Assembly: GCA_014529385.2 (NCBI GenBank)
Contig: CM043943.1
Location: 98,966,355 to 99,030,354 of the forward strand
Direction: 5' to 3'
Origin: Adiantum capillus-veneris
Taxonomy: Eukaryota > Streptophyta > Polypodiopsida > Polypodiales > Pteridaceae
Length of the DNA: 64,000 nucleotides
The notes under the pieces were generated by a model. It did no database searches. It was not told the DNA's origin and saw nothing but the letters and a program-made list of their open reading frames with translations. Numbering within the stretch: the stretch's first letter is position 1; each line of letters starts with the position of its first letter. A program made the translations under genes and the position numbers. Shown piece after piece: positions 1 through 11,300 of the stretch.

Positions 1-619
1 TAAGTTCTAAATGCTTCTATGAAAGTACATAGTCACAAAAGGTGTAGTGTGCCATGTGCAACACCACTTGGTTAGACATGAGGTTCATAATAGAGGATCG
101 TTGCATACTCATGTGATACTATGGATGCATGAAGAAGACAAAAATAAAGTATCTAGTGAAATAGCAGCATACATCCCCATCGGAATAGAACCAACTCATC
201 TCTATCCTACTACCTCTTGAAGTATGCACTAAAAAAGGAACCAATGGGCCACCTCAACATTCATCAAAAGATTTAGAGCGCTTAGGCCTGAATGGCCTTG
301 ATACTGTGAAGTTGAATATGATTTCAACCTCCCTACTATCAAAGCCAATCTCAGCAACAGAGGCGGCATTAAACTGTTTGCAAAATCATTTCAAAGAGCA
401 GCATCGTCCATTATATTGACTCCGCACCTCTTACTCTAAGACAACAAATCATCGCTCACAATGACAACGTCGTACTACACCCTGTTGATGTGTATTGTGC
501 ATGACCGCATACTCTGTAGGAGCTTCCATTCTATGACTCCCACAAGAATTATATGGTGGCTAAGAAAAATGAAAAGAAAACAACACTTTCAGAGGAGAGC
601 ACATATGGCCAAACTCTAA
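1..619. other. No gene recognised
   Basis: AT-rich sequence without an extended open frame. It lies directly upstream of the decayed helicase and may be an unreadable 5' part of the same element, but no motif supports that. Confidence 0.4.
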
Positions 620-2310
620 AGCGGCAGCACCGACTAGTCTGATTCACAGACTATCACCATGGCCACAACATGGAGGCGTTCTTCTACAATGTGTTGCTAA
701 AGAGCATCACATTCAAAAATGAATCCCAACTACTTTTATATGAGAACACATCAAGGTCATACTATGTTGAGTGCAAACTAAGGCATCTGATATTGACAAA
801 CGAGGACCTTGAGATGTGCATCACAGAGTATACGCAAGGAAATATGCTCACAATAGATCATACTCATCAGTTTAAGAACATGATAGTGCAGAAGTCATCT
901 TCAACAAAGTCTACATCATTTCAATCTCCAAATGTGCAAACAATATATGAGCAATAAGACACGTCATCTTGTGTCCTTGAACTCTTGAACGAACTTTAGA
1001 ACGTCCAAAACGTGACATTGACAATCGAGCAAGCAAAGATCTATAAGAAGCTCACAACATCAAATGGTGGCCTACATGTGATCACAAGCACTCTTGAGAG
1101 TGGCAAAATCTTCCTCATAAGGTACATCACAAGCCAACTCATAAAGCGAAGGAAGACTGTGATCCTCACAGCTTCAACTAGTGCAACAACTACAAGGTTG
1201 AGTAGCATTGCAACAACAATCAACTACCAATTCAAGATACTAGTATGCACACAACAAGATCCGCTATCAATCTTCGACATCGATGATAGATACGTCAGCA
1301 TTAAAGAAGTAAACGAGATCATTATAGACGAGATTTCAATGTTGACAAAGCATAACTTTTACCTTATAGCCCGGCAAATTGTGAATGCTAGCAATGGCAC
1401 ATTGCTAGACCCATTCAAAGATAAAAAGATCATGTTATTCAACAATTTAGCACAACTGTCTCCAATATGTAGGCATCAAATCGGTCAATGCTACCCTTGT
1501 CACATTACAAGCTCCACTTATTGGTCATATGCTACCATGTACAATATGTATTGCTCAGTACGACATGCAAAGATATCTCTTTCACGGAGTTTCTCAATAT
1601 GATAAGGGTCAGGCTCCCCACAAAGAAAGAGATTGAGAATACGCTTGGTGACCGCATTATAAATCCAAATGAAATAGAGCACCAACTAGACAGTATTACG
1701 ACAATCATTTGCACACATAGGAGTGATGTTGGATATTATAATAGCCTTCTCTTGGAACGATTTTTGGGACATACTCACATCATTCAAATCAATCTCAACA
1801 CAAATGCACACAACATGCCCGAGCTCCAAACATGGAACGAAGATCCCGATTTCCACGCAATTAACAAAATAGCCAAAGGACAAAAGGCTATGATAACAAA
1901 AATATAGACTTACCAAATGGAGGGACTAATGGATCACGTTATCGGGTAAAGGATATCCAACAAGATCAAGACTCTATTGTCAACACAATTAGAGTGACAC
2001 TAGACATATCAAAACAAGAATTTACACTATGACGATCAAAACATAGCAGGCGGACATTCAAAGGATGCTAGTATCATAAGTCAACTTTTCCTATAACTCT
2101 CGCCTATGTTATGAATGGACACAAGTCCCAATGGGGCCACAATCAACAGAAATGTACTACTCATTGTAAAAGAAGTTTTTGCCCCAGGTTTTTTGTGCGT
2201 TATGTTGTCACGCGTCATTGAGCGAACAAGACTACATTTGCTACAAATCCTAGCCCAGAGATGTTCACACCATCTAGATTTTTAACCATCCAATCATAAA
2301 GCTTGTGTTC
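620..2310 (+). pseudogene. Decayed PIF1-like / Helitron-type helicase
   Basis: Superfamily 1 DNA helicases of this type unwind DNA; plants carry many copies, often inside Helitrons. The order matches the family. 670-957 resembles the linker before the helicase (FFYNVLLKS, then NEDLEMCITEYTQ). 1012-1602 holds LTIEQAKIY, a Walker A position reading ESGKIF instead of the usual GxGKTF, a Walker B IIDEISML, a motif III-like NNLAQLSPI and CHITSS..YW. After a frame change near 1575-1600 the reading continues with FLNMIRVRLPTKKEIENTLG to 1907. Further on, GATINRN and APGFLCVMLSRVIERT (2140-2230) match helicase motifs V-VI. Two in-frame stops lie between 957 and 1012 and more follow 1907. The enzyme cannot be functional. 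No Rep domain and no Helitron CTRR hairpin end was found, so whether it belonged to a Helitron is open. Confidence 0.8.
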
Positions 2311-4656
2311 TTGCTCATCTATAACAACTCCTCTTTATAAAAAGGTAATAGATTCGGCCATTAACTTTTTTGTATATAAAAGAAAATGTTTATTTCGAGT
2401 ACTGATCATTCTTTTGTCGAATCATGATGTTTCTTACATTCAATTATGGAGATATCTTGTCTATGACTTTCACTCACTCCAATCCACCTCTTTACACATT
2501 TATTCCTCTTCATTAGTTCAATTCAATTATTTGTATTTATATGATTGTAATTTGTAATGCTTCAAAACAAACTTAACAGATTACCAAAAAAACTATTTCT
2601 ATGTGTAGGCTATTAAATTCAGAAATGGATCACAACATAGTAGATTTTGCAAACTTATTCAATCTTACATTTATGTACTGTATTTATAATGCACTCAATC
2701 ACTCACCCTATTGAACATGTATTCAAACAATACATGAACAATGTATTCAAGCAATACATGAACAATGCGAAGGAAACTCAACCCATGTTACAACCTGAGA
2801 GATTTACCTCCCAACTAAACAAATGAGATTGGCTAATTTAGTCGGCGAGAAGCCATACGCGTACATTGAGGGATTCCAAGAGCGTATGAATAAGTACAAG
2901 AGGGATTTTCCAAGAGTGTCGCGAATTTCATGAATAAGTACAATGCAAGATACAAGGCACTAGGCCAAACAATGGTTGCACCAAATATGGACAGGATCAC
3001 AACATGAAACTGTTAGAAGAGAACAGTTGAATACATTGTATCTGTAATGCTAACCAATTTTTCTATACATACTACAGGCCCCATGAAGCAAATACTTGAA
3101 GAGCTCAATATCTAGTATGACGAGGATGAGAATATGTTGTGCAATGTTGAAACACAACAACTCCTTGACGCAAAGACTGAAGCAATTACAATGTATACAA
3201 TGGAGCAGCTACGGTTTGGGTGCAACATTGATTAGGACGAACTAACAAAATCTAGTCAAGAAAACTATGCCGCTATCTTGGAGAAATTCATGGCTTCGGC
3301 AAATTACATGTACAATGGAACTAATCTACCCATCATAATCCAAAAGGTAGCATGACACTACAGTGAACACAAGGTGTGTAGAAATGGAGAAGCACTCTCG
3401 CCATACGAGACAATTGCAATTGACCAAGGCAAGTACGGATGAGAAGTATCATTGACTTTTATTCATTCTTCCTTGCCATCATGACTTATATGCTAACCTA
3501 ACTAATGTCCATGATTTGCAGATCAAGACACTCATCGAGAACTAGAGACAAACGTCATTTCCCCACCCTAGAAAAAGCAACGACACATGAAGAATAGGTA
3601 GTCTACATCATACAATGCAAGCAAAATGATAAGAGATATGTTGAAGTTACAAACAACATACACAAACGTATTCACCAACATAAATGCAATCTCCCTAAAA
3701 AAATACGAGTAGATGTCCACGCTTATCGTCCTTTTGAGGACAATTTTGAAATTACCACTTTAGCAATTTTATAACAATCAGCACAAATCTAAAAACTTAG
3801 AGCAATTCTATATTAAACAACATAGAACAATAAATACATTAGCTTATAACGTTTGTTTTAGACATGCTCCAAAGTTGAAAAAGTACTCTTTTTTAAAACA
3901 CCAGAAAAAAATATAGTTGTGACCTTCTATCATCTTCATTATATTACGCCTTCTTATCTCCTTGTTCCATATGTTTGATCATTAACAACAACATTGTTTA
4001 TTTAACTCCGTTTAAATGACTTGTGATATAACAACTTCATAAGTGCTTTGATTTAAATAGAATTTATTTTCTTCTTTTAGAATGGATATGCCGATTCTAA
4101 TTGATCTAATTTCAGATTGCAATGTATAAGTTCCAATATTGGCTTCGTCCAGAATTGGAAGAGCGAGTGTTGAGCCACTACATGCATGAATGGAGCGAGT
4201 TCATTGATGCATGAATGGAGCGAGTTCATTGCATGACTAGTTCAATAGCCAACCCCGTGGCATCCCCATTATATTACTTGGAACCCATTATCACGACTCA
4301 CCCACCATCAACATAGCCTCATTGGCCACTTGCTCCACAAAACACAATTGTATGCTATTCATACAGATTGCACATGCACTCTGATTGCTTGAGAATATAG
4401 AACTAAATTACTCTAATGTGATCCCGATCCACCTTAAACTGACACAACAATTTGTTTCACGGTGCTTCCCTAACACCTTGATGAGCACATGTGCAAGACT
4501 ACTAACATCTGTCTGATATAATCCAACGTTTTTACGTTCGTCCTCGCACTATAATTGCCTCGTTAATCGCATTCATATTGCATCGATGTGAACAAGCTAA
4601 ATAGATTAGAGAACATGTTTAGATTTGTCCTTAGTTATTAAATTATATTAATTATT
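2311..4656. other. AT-rich intergenic DNA, no gene
   Basis: No coding region is supportable. Short direct repeats occur, for example two copies of a motif around ATTCAAGCAATACATGAACAAT at 2720-2770 and GCATGAATGGAGCGAG twice at 4180-4220. Otherwise unremarkable. Confidence 0.5.
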
Positions 4657-4879
4657 TGACTCATTGTGCATTATAAACAACAAACAGTTTCATCCATACG
4701 TATAGTTCCATTCTGAATTCATCGATGTGCTTCTTTCATAATTCTTAATCCAAACAATAGTCAAATTGTGTCGACGTAGCACTCTAGTTTACTTCATTGC
4801 CTATAGCAACGCCCTTCATTTTACAGCCTTCCTGAACCTTCACCTTGTATTACAGCGTTGTGCATGTGTCGAAGCAGTC
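4657..4879 (+). promoter_or_regulatory. Presumed core promoter and 5' UTR of the host gene
   Basis: A TATAAA lies at 4672-4677, about 200 bp before the proposed start codon at 4880. A TGACTCA (bZIP/GCN4-type site) lies just upstream at 4657-4663. This is motif spotting only; no transcription start is visible, so the 5' UTR length is a guess. Confidence 0.3.
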
Positions 4880-5073
4880 ATGAAAGCCATGACGAGACCT
4901 TGTCGATTATCGCCTCGCTCACTGCTGCATACTACCTCCACCTGCCTCAGCAAACCAGACCCCTCCACCTCGCCCACCAAGCCATCTGCCTACCAACAAC
5001 AGGAACTTGACTTCTTCAAGGCTGCTGAGATTCTCTTCTCCGAGGAAAACCCGAAACGAAGGAAGAAGTTCGG
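4880..5073 (+). CDS. Host gene exon 1 (presequence)
   Basis: Encodes residues 1-64 plus two bases (GG) of codon 65. It ends at the donor CGG|GTAGTC. Unspliced, the frame meets TAG at 5075, consistent with a true exon edge. The ATG at 4880 is the first in-frame ATG; a second lies at 4889. Confidence 0.8.
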
Positions 5074-8000
5074 GTAGTCTCCTTGCTTTCTTGTAATCCA
5101 GATCACATAGATATTGCAACACATTTCTTTTTCTGAAGGTGCGTGAACAGAGCTGTGTAATTGCAGTTTATCATCTTGGTTCTGGTATGATTGATGGTAT
5201 CAGGGCCGAAATGTTGCCTAAGCTTGATTGTGTGCTATATATAGAGTTTGGCACCTCCCTTGATTTGTCCACGTGTCCTAGGGATAGGTGATTGGTAGTG
5301 AGGGCTGGTTTATGGCTTTTCTGGGCTGAGTGAGGCGGATTTCTACATCCCCGTCATGTGTGGTCATGTCCAATCTTGGCAAGCGGCTTGTGTCTGTGTA
5401 GTCTCTTGGAGACTTGGGTACTTTCTCCCTATCCTTGGTGTTTGCTCCTAGGTTGTGGGACTCATAGGAAGTTCACACGACCTACATGAGGACTTATATA
5501 TGGGTTCCTACACACGAGGAACTAGTATGCAAACTGAAAAGGGCTCTGTATGGTTTGAGACAATCATCATGGCAGTGGTATAAGAAGTTTGACACTTTTA
5601 TGCTGTCTCAAGGCTTTAAACGCAACCATGCAGATCATTGTTTGTATACGAAAAGGGATGAAGATGGTGGCCCTATCATACTTGTTCTCTATGTTGATGA
5701 CATGTTGCTTGCCGGGAAACATAAGATTAGTCTTGATGCTCTGAAGCATAAGTTAAATTCAACACTTGCTATGAAGGATTTGGGTGATGCAGAGCATATT
5801 TTGGGCATGCGTGTTAAAAGAGATAGAAAGCTGAAATTGCTATTTTTATCTTAAGAAAAGTACTTGACAGGTTTAATATGGCTGATGCTAAGCCTCTTGG
5901 AGTACCTTTACCTCTATACACCAAGCTTAGCAAAGCAGATTATACACCAAGCTTAGCAAAGCAGATTGCCCAAAGGATGAGGTGGCATTAAAAGCAATGA
6001 AGGGGATCCTTATGCATCAACTTGTGGTTCTCTTATGTATGCTATGGTTGCCAATCGTCCCGACATTGCTTATGCACTGGGAGTTGTTAGTCGATACATG
6101 TCGAATACTGGCAAAGCATATTGGGAAGCTGTCCAATGCATTCTGAATTATTTGAAAGGTACACAATCAAAGTGTATTTGTTATGGCAAAAGTGACTTAA
6201 AGTTGTAGGCATATTGTGACGCAGATATGGCAGGTGACATGGATACCAGGAAATCTACCAGTGGATATGTATTTGCTATTGTTGGTGGTACAGTCTCTTG
6301 GTGTTCTAGGTTGCAGAAAATCGTGGCATTGAGTATTACTGAGACTGAATTTAAAGGAGGCTATTTGGGCAGATGTCACAAACTACTGACGTGTCAAAGC
6401 CCTAACGAAGAGAGCCAACTTGCAGATGTCGGTCGAGGGGCCTAAACCCTAAGAAGAACAAGTAAACAGAAGAAGAAGTCCTACCAACTTACGGTGTCAC
6501 AAAGTGATGACGTAGCTATCGACAGTAGAAACCCTAATTTTTGCCAAAAACCCTAATTTTTGGAAACACTAGCCCTAACTGCTGGCTGAAACCCTAAAGT
6601 GGCTGGAAACCCTAATCAGGCGGCAAATGCCACGTGGCAGCAGTGTACGGATTTTTCGGATTTTACGGAGGTGGAAAAGCCCAGCTAGCGACGCTATTTT
6701 CTTGCTTTTTCTCCTCCTAGCGACGCAATGTTGAGCTTTTGGCTACGCAAGGAATTGGAGAGAGAGAGAGAGCTGATTTGCTTTATTAATGGCTCTCTCT
6801 TGAGAGAGAGAGAGGATTTTGCTTTTGAATTGAAAGCTTTTGGGGCTCTGCTTTTGGGCATCCCTTGTAATCTTTATATACGCGGTGAGGGTCTCACTTT
6901 CAGAGCATCTGGATGCAGAGTTTGAGAGTGAAACCCTAACCGCTCTTTGTACTCGGACATTGATTTTAATACAAAAAGAAATACCGAAAGGGGAGCTAGT
7001 CTTTGGGGCCAATATCTCTAGGGACGGAACTCCGCCGGGCTAGTGCATATCTATTGTGATCTGTGAATTGTTTTGAAGTGGTTATTTGGTGCTGTTGCGA
7101 TTGATTCTTGACTTGGAGTGTCGAAGTCTGTTACAGTGGTATCAGAGCACGACCGATTTCTCTTCTACGAGAAATCCGATCCCCAATTTTTTTTCCGCGG
7201 CACCTATGGCTTCACGCAAGGATCAGTCGACTTCCTCTGCATCTGGAGATGCGGACAGGGATTACAACGAAGATTCCGGTAGAGAGTATGGCCCGCCTCG
7301 GCCTACTCAGGCGGAGCAAAGAGAGATGAAGCGTCGTCAATTGATTGGCGATGCAACAAAGATGATGCTCAGTTTTGCGAAGGATCCGAAATTGGCAAAA
7401 TATATGAGCGAGACTTCTTTTCAGGAAGTGCATGCGCAGTGTCAGAAAACCACTATGCCATCCCTGAAACCCGCTCTCAAGAAACCTTCTGATCACAAAC
7501 AGTATTTAGAGAAGGAATTATAAGAGGTGGTTGATGCACGGATTGCTTAGCTTTTTGACGCGCAAAAGAAAGCCAAAAAGCACGGCAAAAAGCAGAAGAA
7601 AAGCACTGACTTCCCGGGATATTTGGGTCGTCAGTCGACATTTGACAAAGCAAAGAAACAGAAGAAGAGTGTTCACTTTGAAGGAGTACCCAGTTCTTCT
7701 TCTTCTTCTTCTTCTGACAGTTCTTCTAGCTCTTCAGATTCAAGCGAAGAAGACAAAAAAGGTAAAAAGCGAAGCAAGAAACAACGCTTCGGAAAGGACA
7801 AGAAAAAGGCAAAGAAGGCTAAATCTTGCTTAGAGACTGACAGTTCTACTGAGGACTCGTCTACAGACAGCTCAAATTCCGATGACGGAAACTTTTATGC
7901 GAACAAGAAGAATTTTTACAAAGCCAACCAGTATGACTTTCTCGAAGATAAAAGCAAGAAAGTCAGAGAGTTTAAGGAAGGTGGCCACTCGATCAAGTTT

Positions 8001-8308
8001 GATACATTTTAAGGATACTCCGATGCTTCGAAGGCTGTCTTTTATACAGCAGTTTGACATCGCTTTCGCAGGAGGACGCTACTCAGAGCACTCCAAGATT
8101 CGGAGAGCTGCCTCTTACTATAAGGGGAATGCTCGTACTTGGTGGTCCACGCTTCTTTTAAACAAGACTGCGCCAGTTAAAATGGTTGAAATTTAAGAAG
8201 CTTTTTATTTCTTCTTGGTTGACGCAAGAGTATGAACGAGATATATGAGTTGCTTGGAACCATCTTCGGATGACCAAGAAAGATACACGAGTTTTCCCCA
8301 AAACGTGC

Positions 8309-8348
<40 letters not shown>

Positions 8349-11300
8349 ATTTCAATCCCTAACGCTTCTGCCTTCTTACATCTGTGCTTGGCTCTACTCA
8401 GCCCAATCCTGCACTCCTTCACCGCGCGCATCTCCCGGTAGCTTCTGCTTCGCGCTTTCAATTTAGCCTCATTGTACTTATGCTATTTTTTCATTCGTCA
8501 AAGTCGCTTTTTGAGCCCGATAGTCCACGGCGTTGTTATTGTGGACCCAAGGGATTCCTAGGAGGACATGACACCCTTTTAAAGGCATGATATAAAATTC
8601 CTCGTGTCCTAAATACCCCTGACAATGCGAACGAAGTTTGCCAATGACAGGTGTAATGGCAACATCCCGTCCGGGTGCCGCTAGATTTGCCTCCGTGTGT
8701 GGCCTTAGCCTATCGACCGTAATTCCAAGTCCAGTTGCCAACGAAGTTGGCCTTGGCTCCTCCATCAAAGAAAATGAGGGCTTCCTGATCTTTCACTTTT
8801 CCCCATGCGCGGCAAAGTTTTGTGCTCGAAAGCCAAGATCGATTCTTTGTGATTGATTGAATCTGCAACGAGGTTTGCTTTGCTAGAGAAAGTATCTGTA
8901 ACTAAGTCAGACTTTGTAAATAATTAATTTATTTACGAGAAAAGAATTATCTAATTAGTTGTGTGCACACCAGAATAGACCTAGCAGTTCTAAGGCCTCA
9001 GGTGAGCCTAAATGCGGGCTAGAACACCTCAGAGGGACCTTAACAGAAATTACCCTGAAGCCCTAGTGATTGGGAAATCGGGTCTTCAGAAAGGGGTAAG
9101 CAGTAGCCTCAGATTTTAGGCTCAAGAAAAATACGCGCGTCAGTACAAGCACATGAATGAGATGGGGTCCTTAGAACAGTGACCCTAAGGCTTTATTAGC
9201 CTTAGGGTAAGTTTCGTTAAATTAAATTTAACGGTCCGTGCCCGGGCAGGCGGCCGGACAAGTGTGAACAGGTAAAGGCGGTGCAGTGCAAGTGCGGCAT
9301 TGCGCCGGCAGACCTTTGGTGTTCTCATAAAAGAATCATTGGTAGCATTTGTTAGTTAGTTGCACATTTTTAATTAATGAGCTAGAAGTTTTTAAAGTCA
9401 AAAGTTGAATGGTTTTTAAGTTTTTAAAGTAAGTGTGCCAAGTGGCACACTTACCAATGCAAACTAACTCTCTCTCACTCTCACTCACCCTCTCTCTCTT
9501 CCTAGCACCCCCTCTCCCTGATGGCTATTTAGGAGTCCCCCCTCCCCCATTTTTCAGGGCTGGCAGTGCACCTACCCCCCCTAATGTGAGCGTGCTCTAC
9601 GCGGTGGAGCCCTCCATTGAAGCTTGAGAGCAGCCCCTTGCGACATATGTGGTAGCCTTGTGCTCCCATTGTCAAGAACAAGGGATCTCACAGTCATAGA
9701 CACCTTCTGGTGAAGTTTCATCGCGAGAAGCTGCCGTAGACGCTCTCTTAGCAGAGTGCGGTTGCTGTAATTCTCTGTTTTCAGCCCCTAATCACCTCGA
9801 TTAGGGCTGTTTTCAGCAGATCAGCCATAGAAATTCTCTTCTCTCTCCTTATCCTAAGTCTACATCAAGTTTGGCGCGATTCCATCGCGAAAAAGACCTC
9901 TGTTTCGGCATAGGGGTGTGCACAGGTAAGAATTTCAGGTTATGTGCAGAAAATTACAGCAAGCATGTGCGTGTGCATTTTGCTTGTTTCTCTTTTGTGT
10001 TCGATGCATGAATGAATGAGCATGAAGGCAACACATAACGGAAGATGGACTCTCCTCTGTGAGAGCTTCCGATGAGCTGTTTTGGAAGATAGACTCTCTT
10101 TTCGAGAGCTTCCAACCAGTCTCGCAAAAGATGGGAAATCCCCTAAGCAGAAAGAAAGTGGAAACACTTTCTCAGTCAGTAGTCAGAACAGAACAGAAGA
10201 AAGAATAGAGGACGGACGTATGCCCCGTTCCTGTGCTTGTAAAGATTCTCCCTTAGTAATAAAGATATTCTCTTTATGGGGGGGGGGGGGGGGGGGGGGG
10301 AGCCCATCTTCTGGTCCCCAATGAAGTGTCAAGTTTTCTCGCTCCCTCTAATTCTCTTGAGTATTTGAAGTGCAATTAAACGTCAGTTTACGCTTCCGTA
10401 GTTTGGTGACAGTGGTATCAGAGCAAGGTCCTCTCTCTCTTCCTGAAGGGATTGACGACTCTTGGCAGACTGCAGAAATGGGAGGACGCGAGATAGAGTT
10501 CTTTCTCCTTCAACAGCAGGTGGAAGAGTTGGAGAAAGCTCTCTCCCATCCAGAAGTCCAAAAGATTCTCCATACTCTTGAAAAAGGGAAGGAGAAAATG
10601 CCAATGGGGTCGGGAGAAATTCCGCAGAACCCAAAGGCGCCACAACCAAGAAAAGATCCTTTGATTGGAACTTCCCGCATGCACGAGAGGCAGAAAAAAT
10701 CTCCAGAACTTCATGTGCGGTTTAATCCAAAAGTTCAAGAGCAGGATCCCCCTGATTCCCCTCAGTTCTCTTTCATGAAGGATCTGGAAGACATAGTTTC
10801 TCCGGAAGACATGTTTCTCGACGATCCATCGCAGCAAGAAGTACATTCAAGGGAAAGGACTCGTGTCCCCAAGGAGTCTAAGCATAGAAAGAAGGAGCAC
10901 CATAAGAAGAAGCACCACAGGCAGAAAACACTCAAGTCGGGAGATAGAGATGTGAAATTCGACACCTACAATGGACGGCGTGATAATGACAAAGCTTTGG
11001 CTTTCATCCGCCAATTTGAAGTTGCATTTGTTGAAGGGAATTTTAAAGAAAGATCCAAGCTTCGCCATGTCAGTTTGTACCTGAAAGGCACCGCCAGCAA
11101 TTGGTGGTTAACCCTTATCCTGGAAGATCGCAAACCCCAAGATTGGACCGCTTTCAAGAAGGAGTTCTACGCACAGTTCCTTCCTCCAGACTATGAGGAA
11201 GAGGTAAAGAAAGAATGGGATCGACTTTCACAGTCAGAGAACGAAACTGTTCCATGCTATGTGGATAGGTTTTGGGACGTTCTCTTGAAAGTCACTCCAT

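Larger units (their letters stand above)
6374..8310 (+). mobile_element. Gypsy element F: 5' LTR, PBS and gag only
   Basis: A complete 762-bp LTR (6374-7135), a primer binding site and a broken gag are followed by a sudden change at a (TC)n tract at 8311. Protease, RT, integrase and 3' LTR are missing. It belongs to the same family as element D, whose gag aligns along most of its length. Confidence 0.8.

Noticed and set aside
2303-2557. 84-codon open frame after the helicase
   Set aside because: Low-complexity Ser/Tyr/Leu translation of AT-rich DNA; no helicase motif.
4919-5122. Minus-strand glycine-rich open frame
   Set aside because: Shadow of host exon 1, whose splice phases and protein context are much stronger.
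8158-8461. Open frames with long Arg-Glu repeats
   Set aside because: They are translations of the (TC)n microsatellite.
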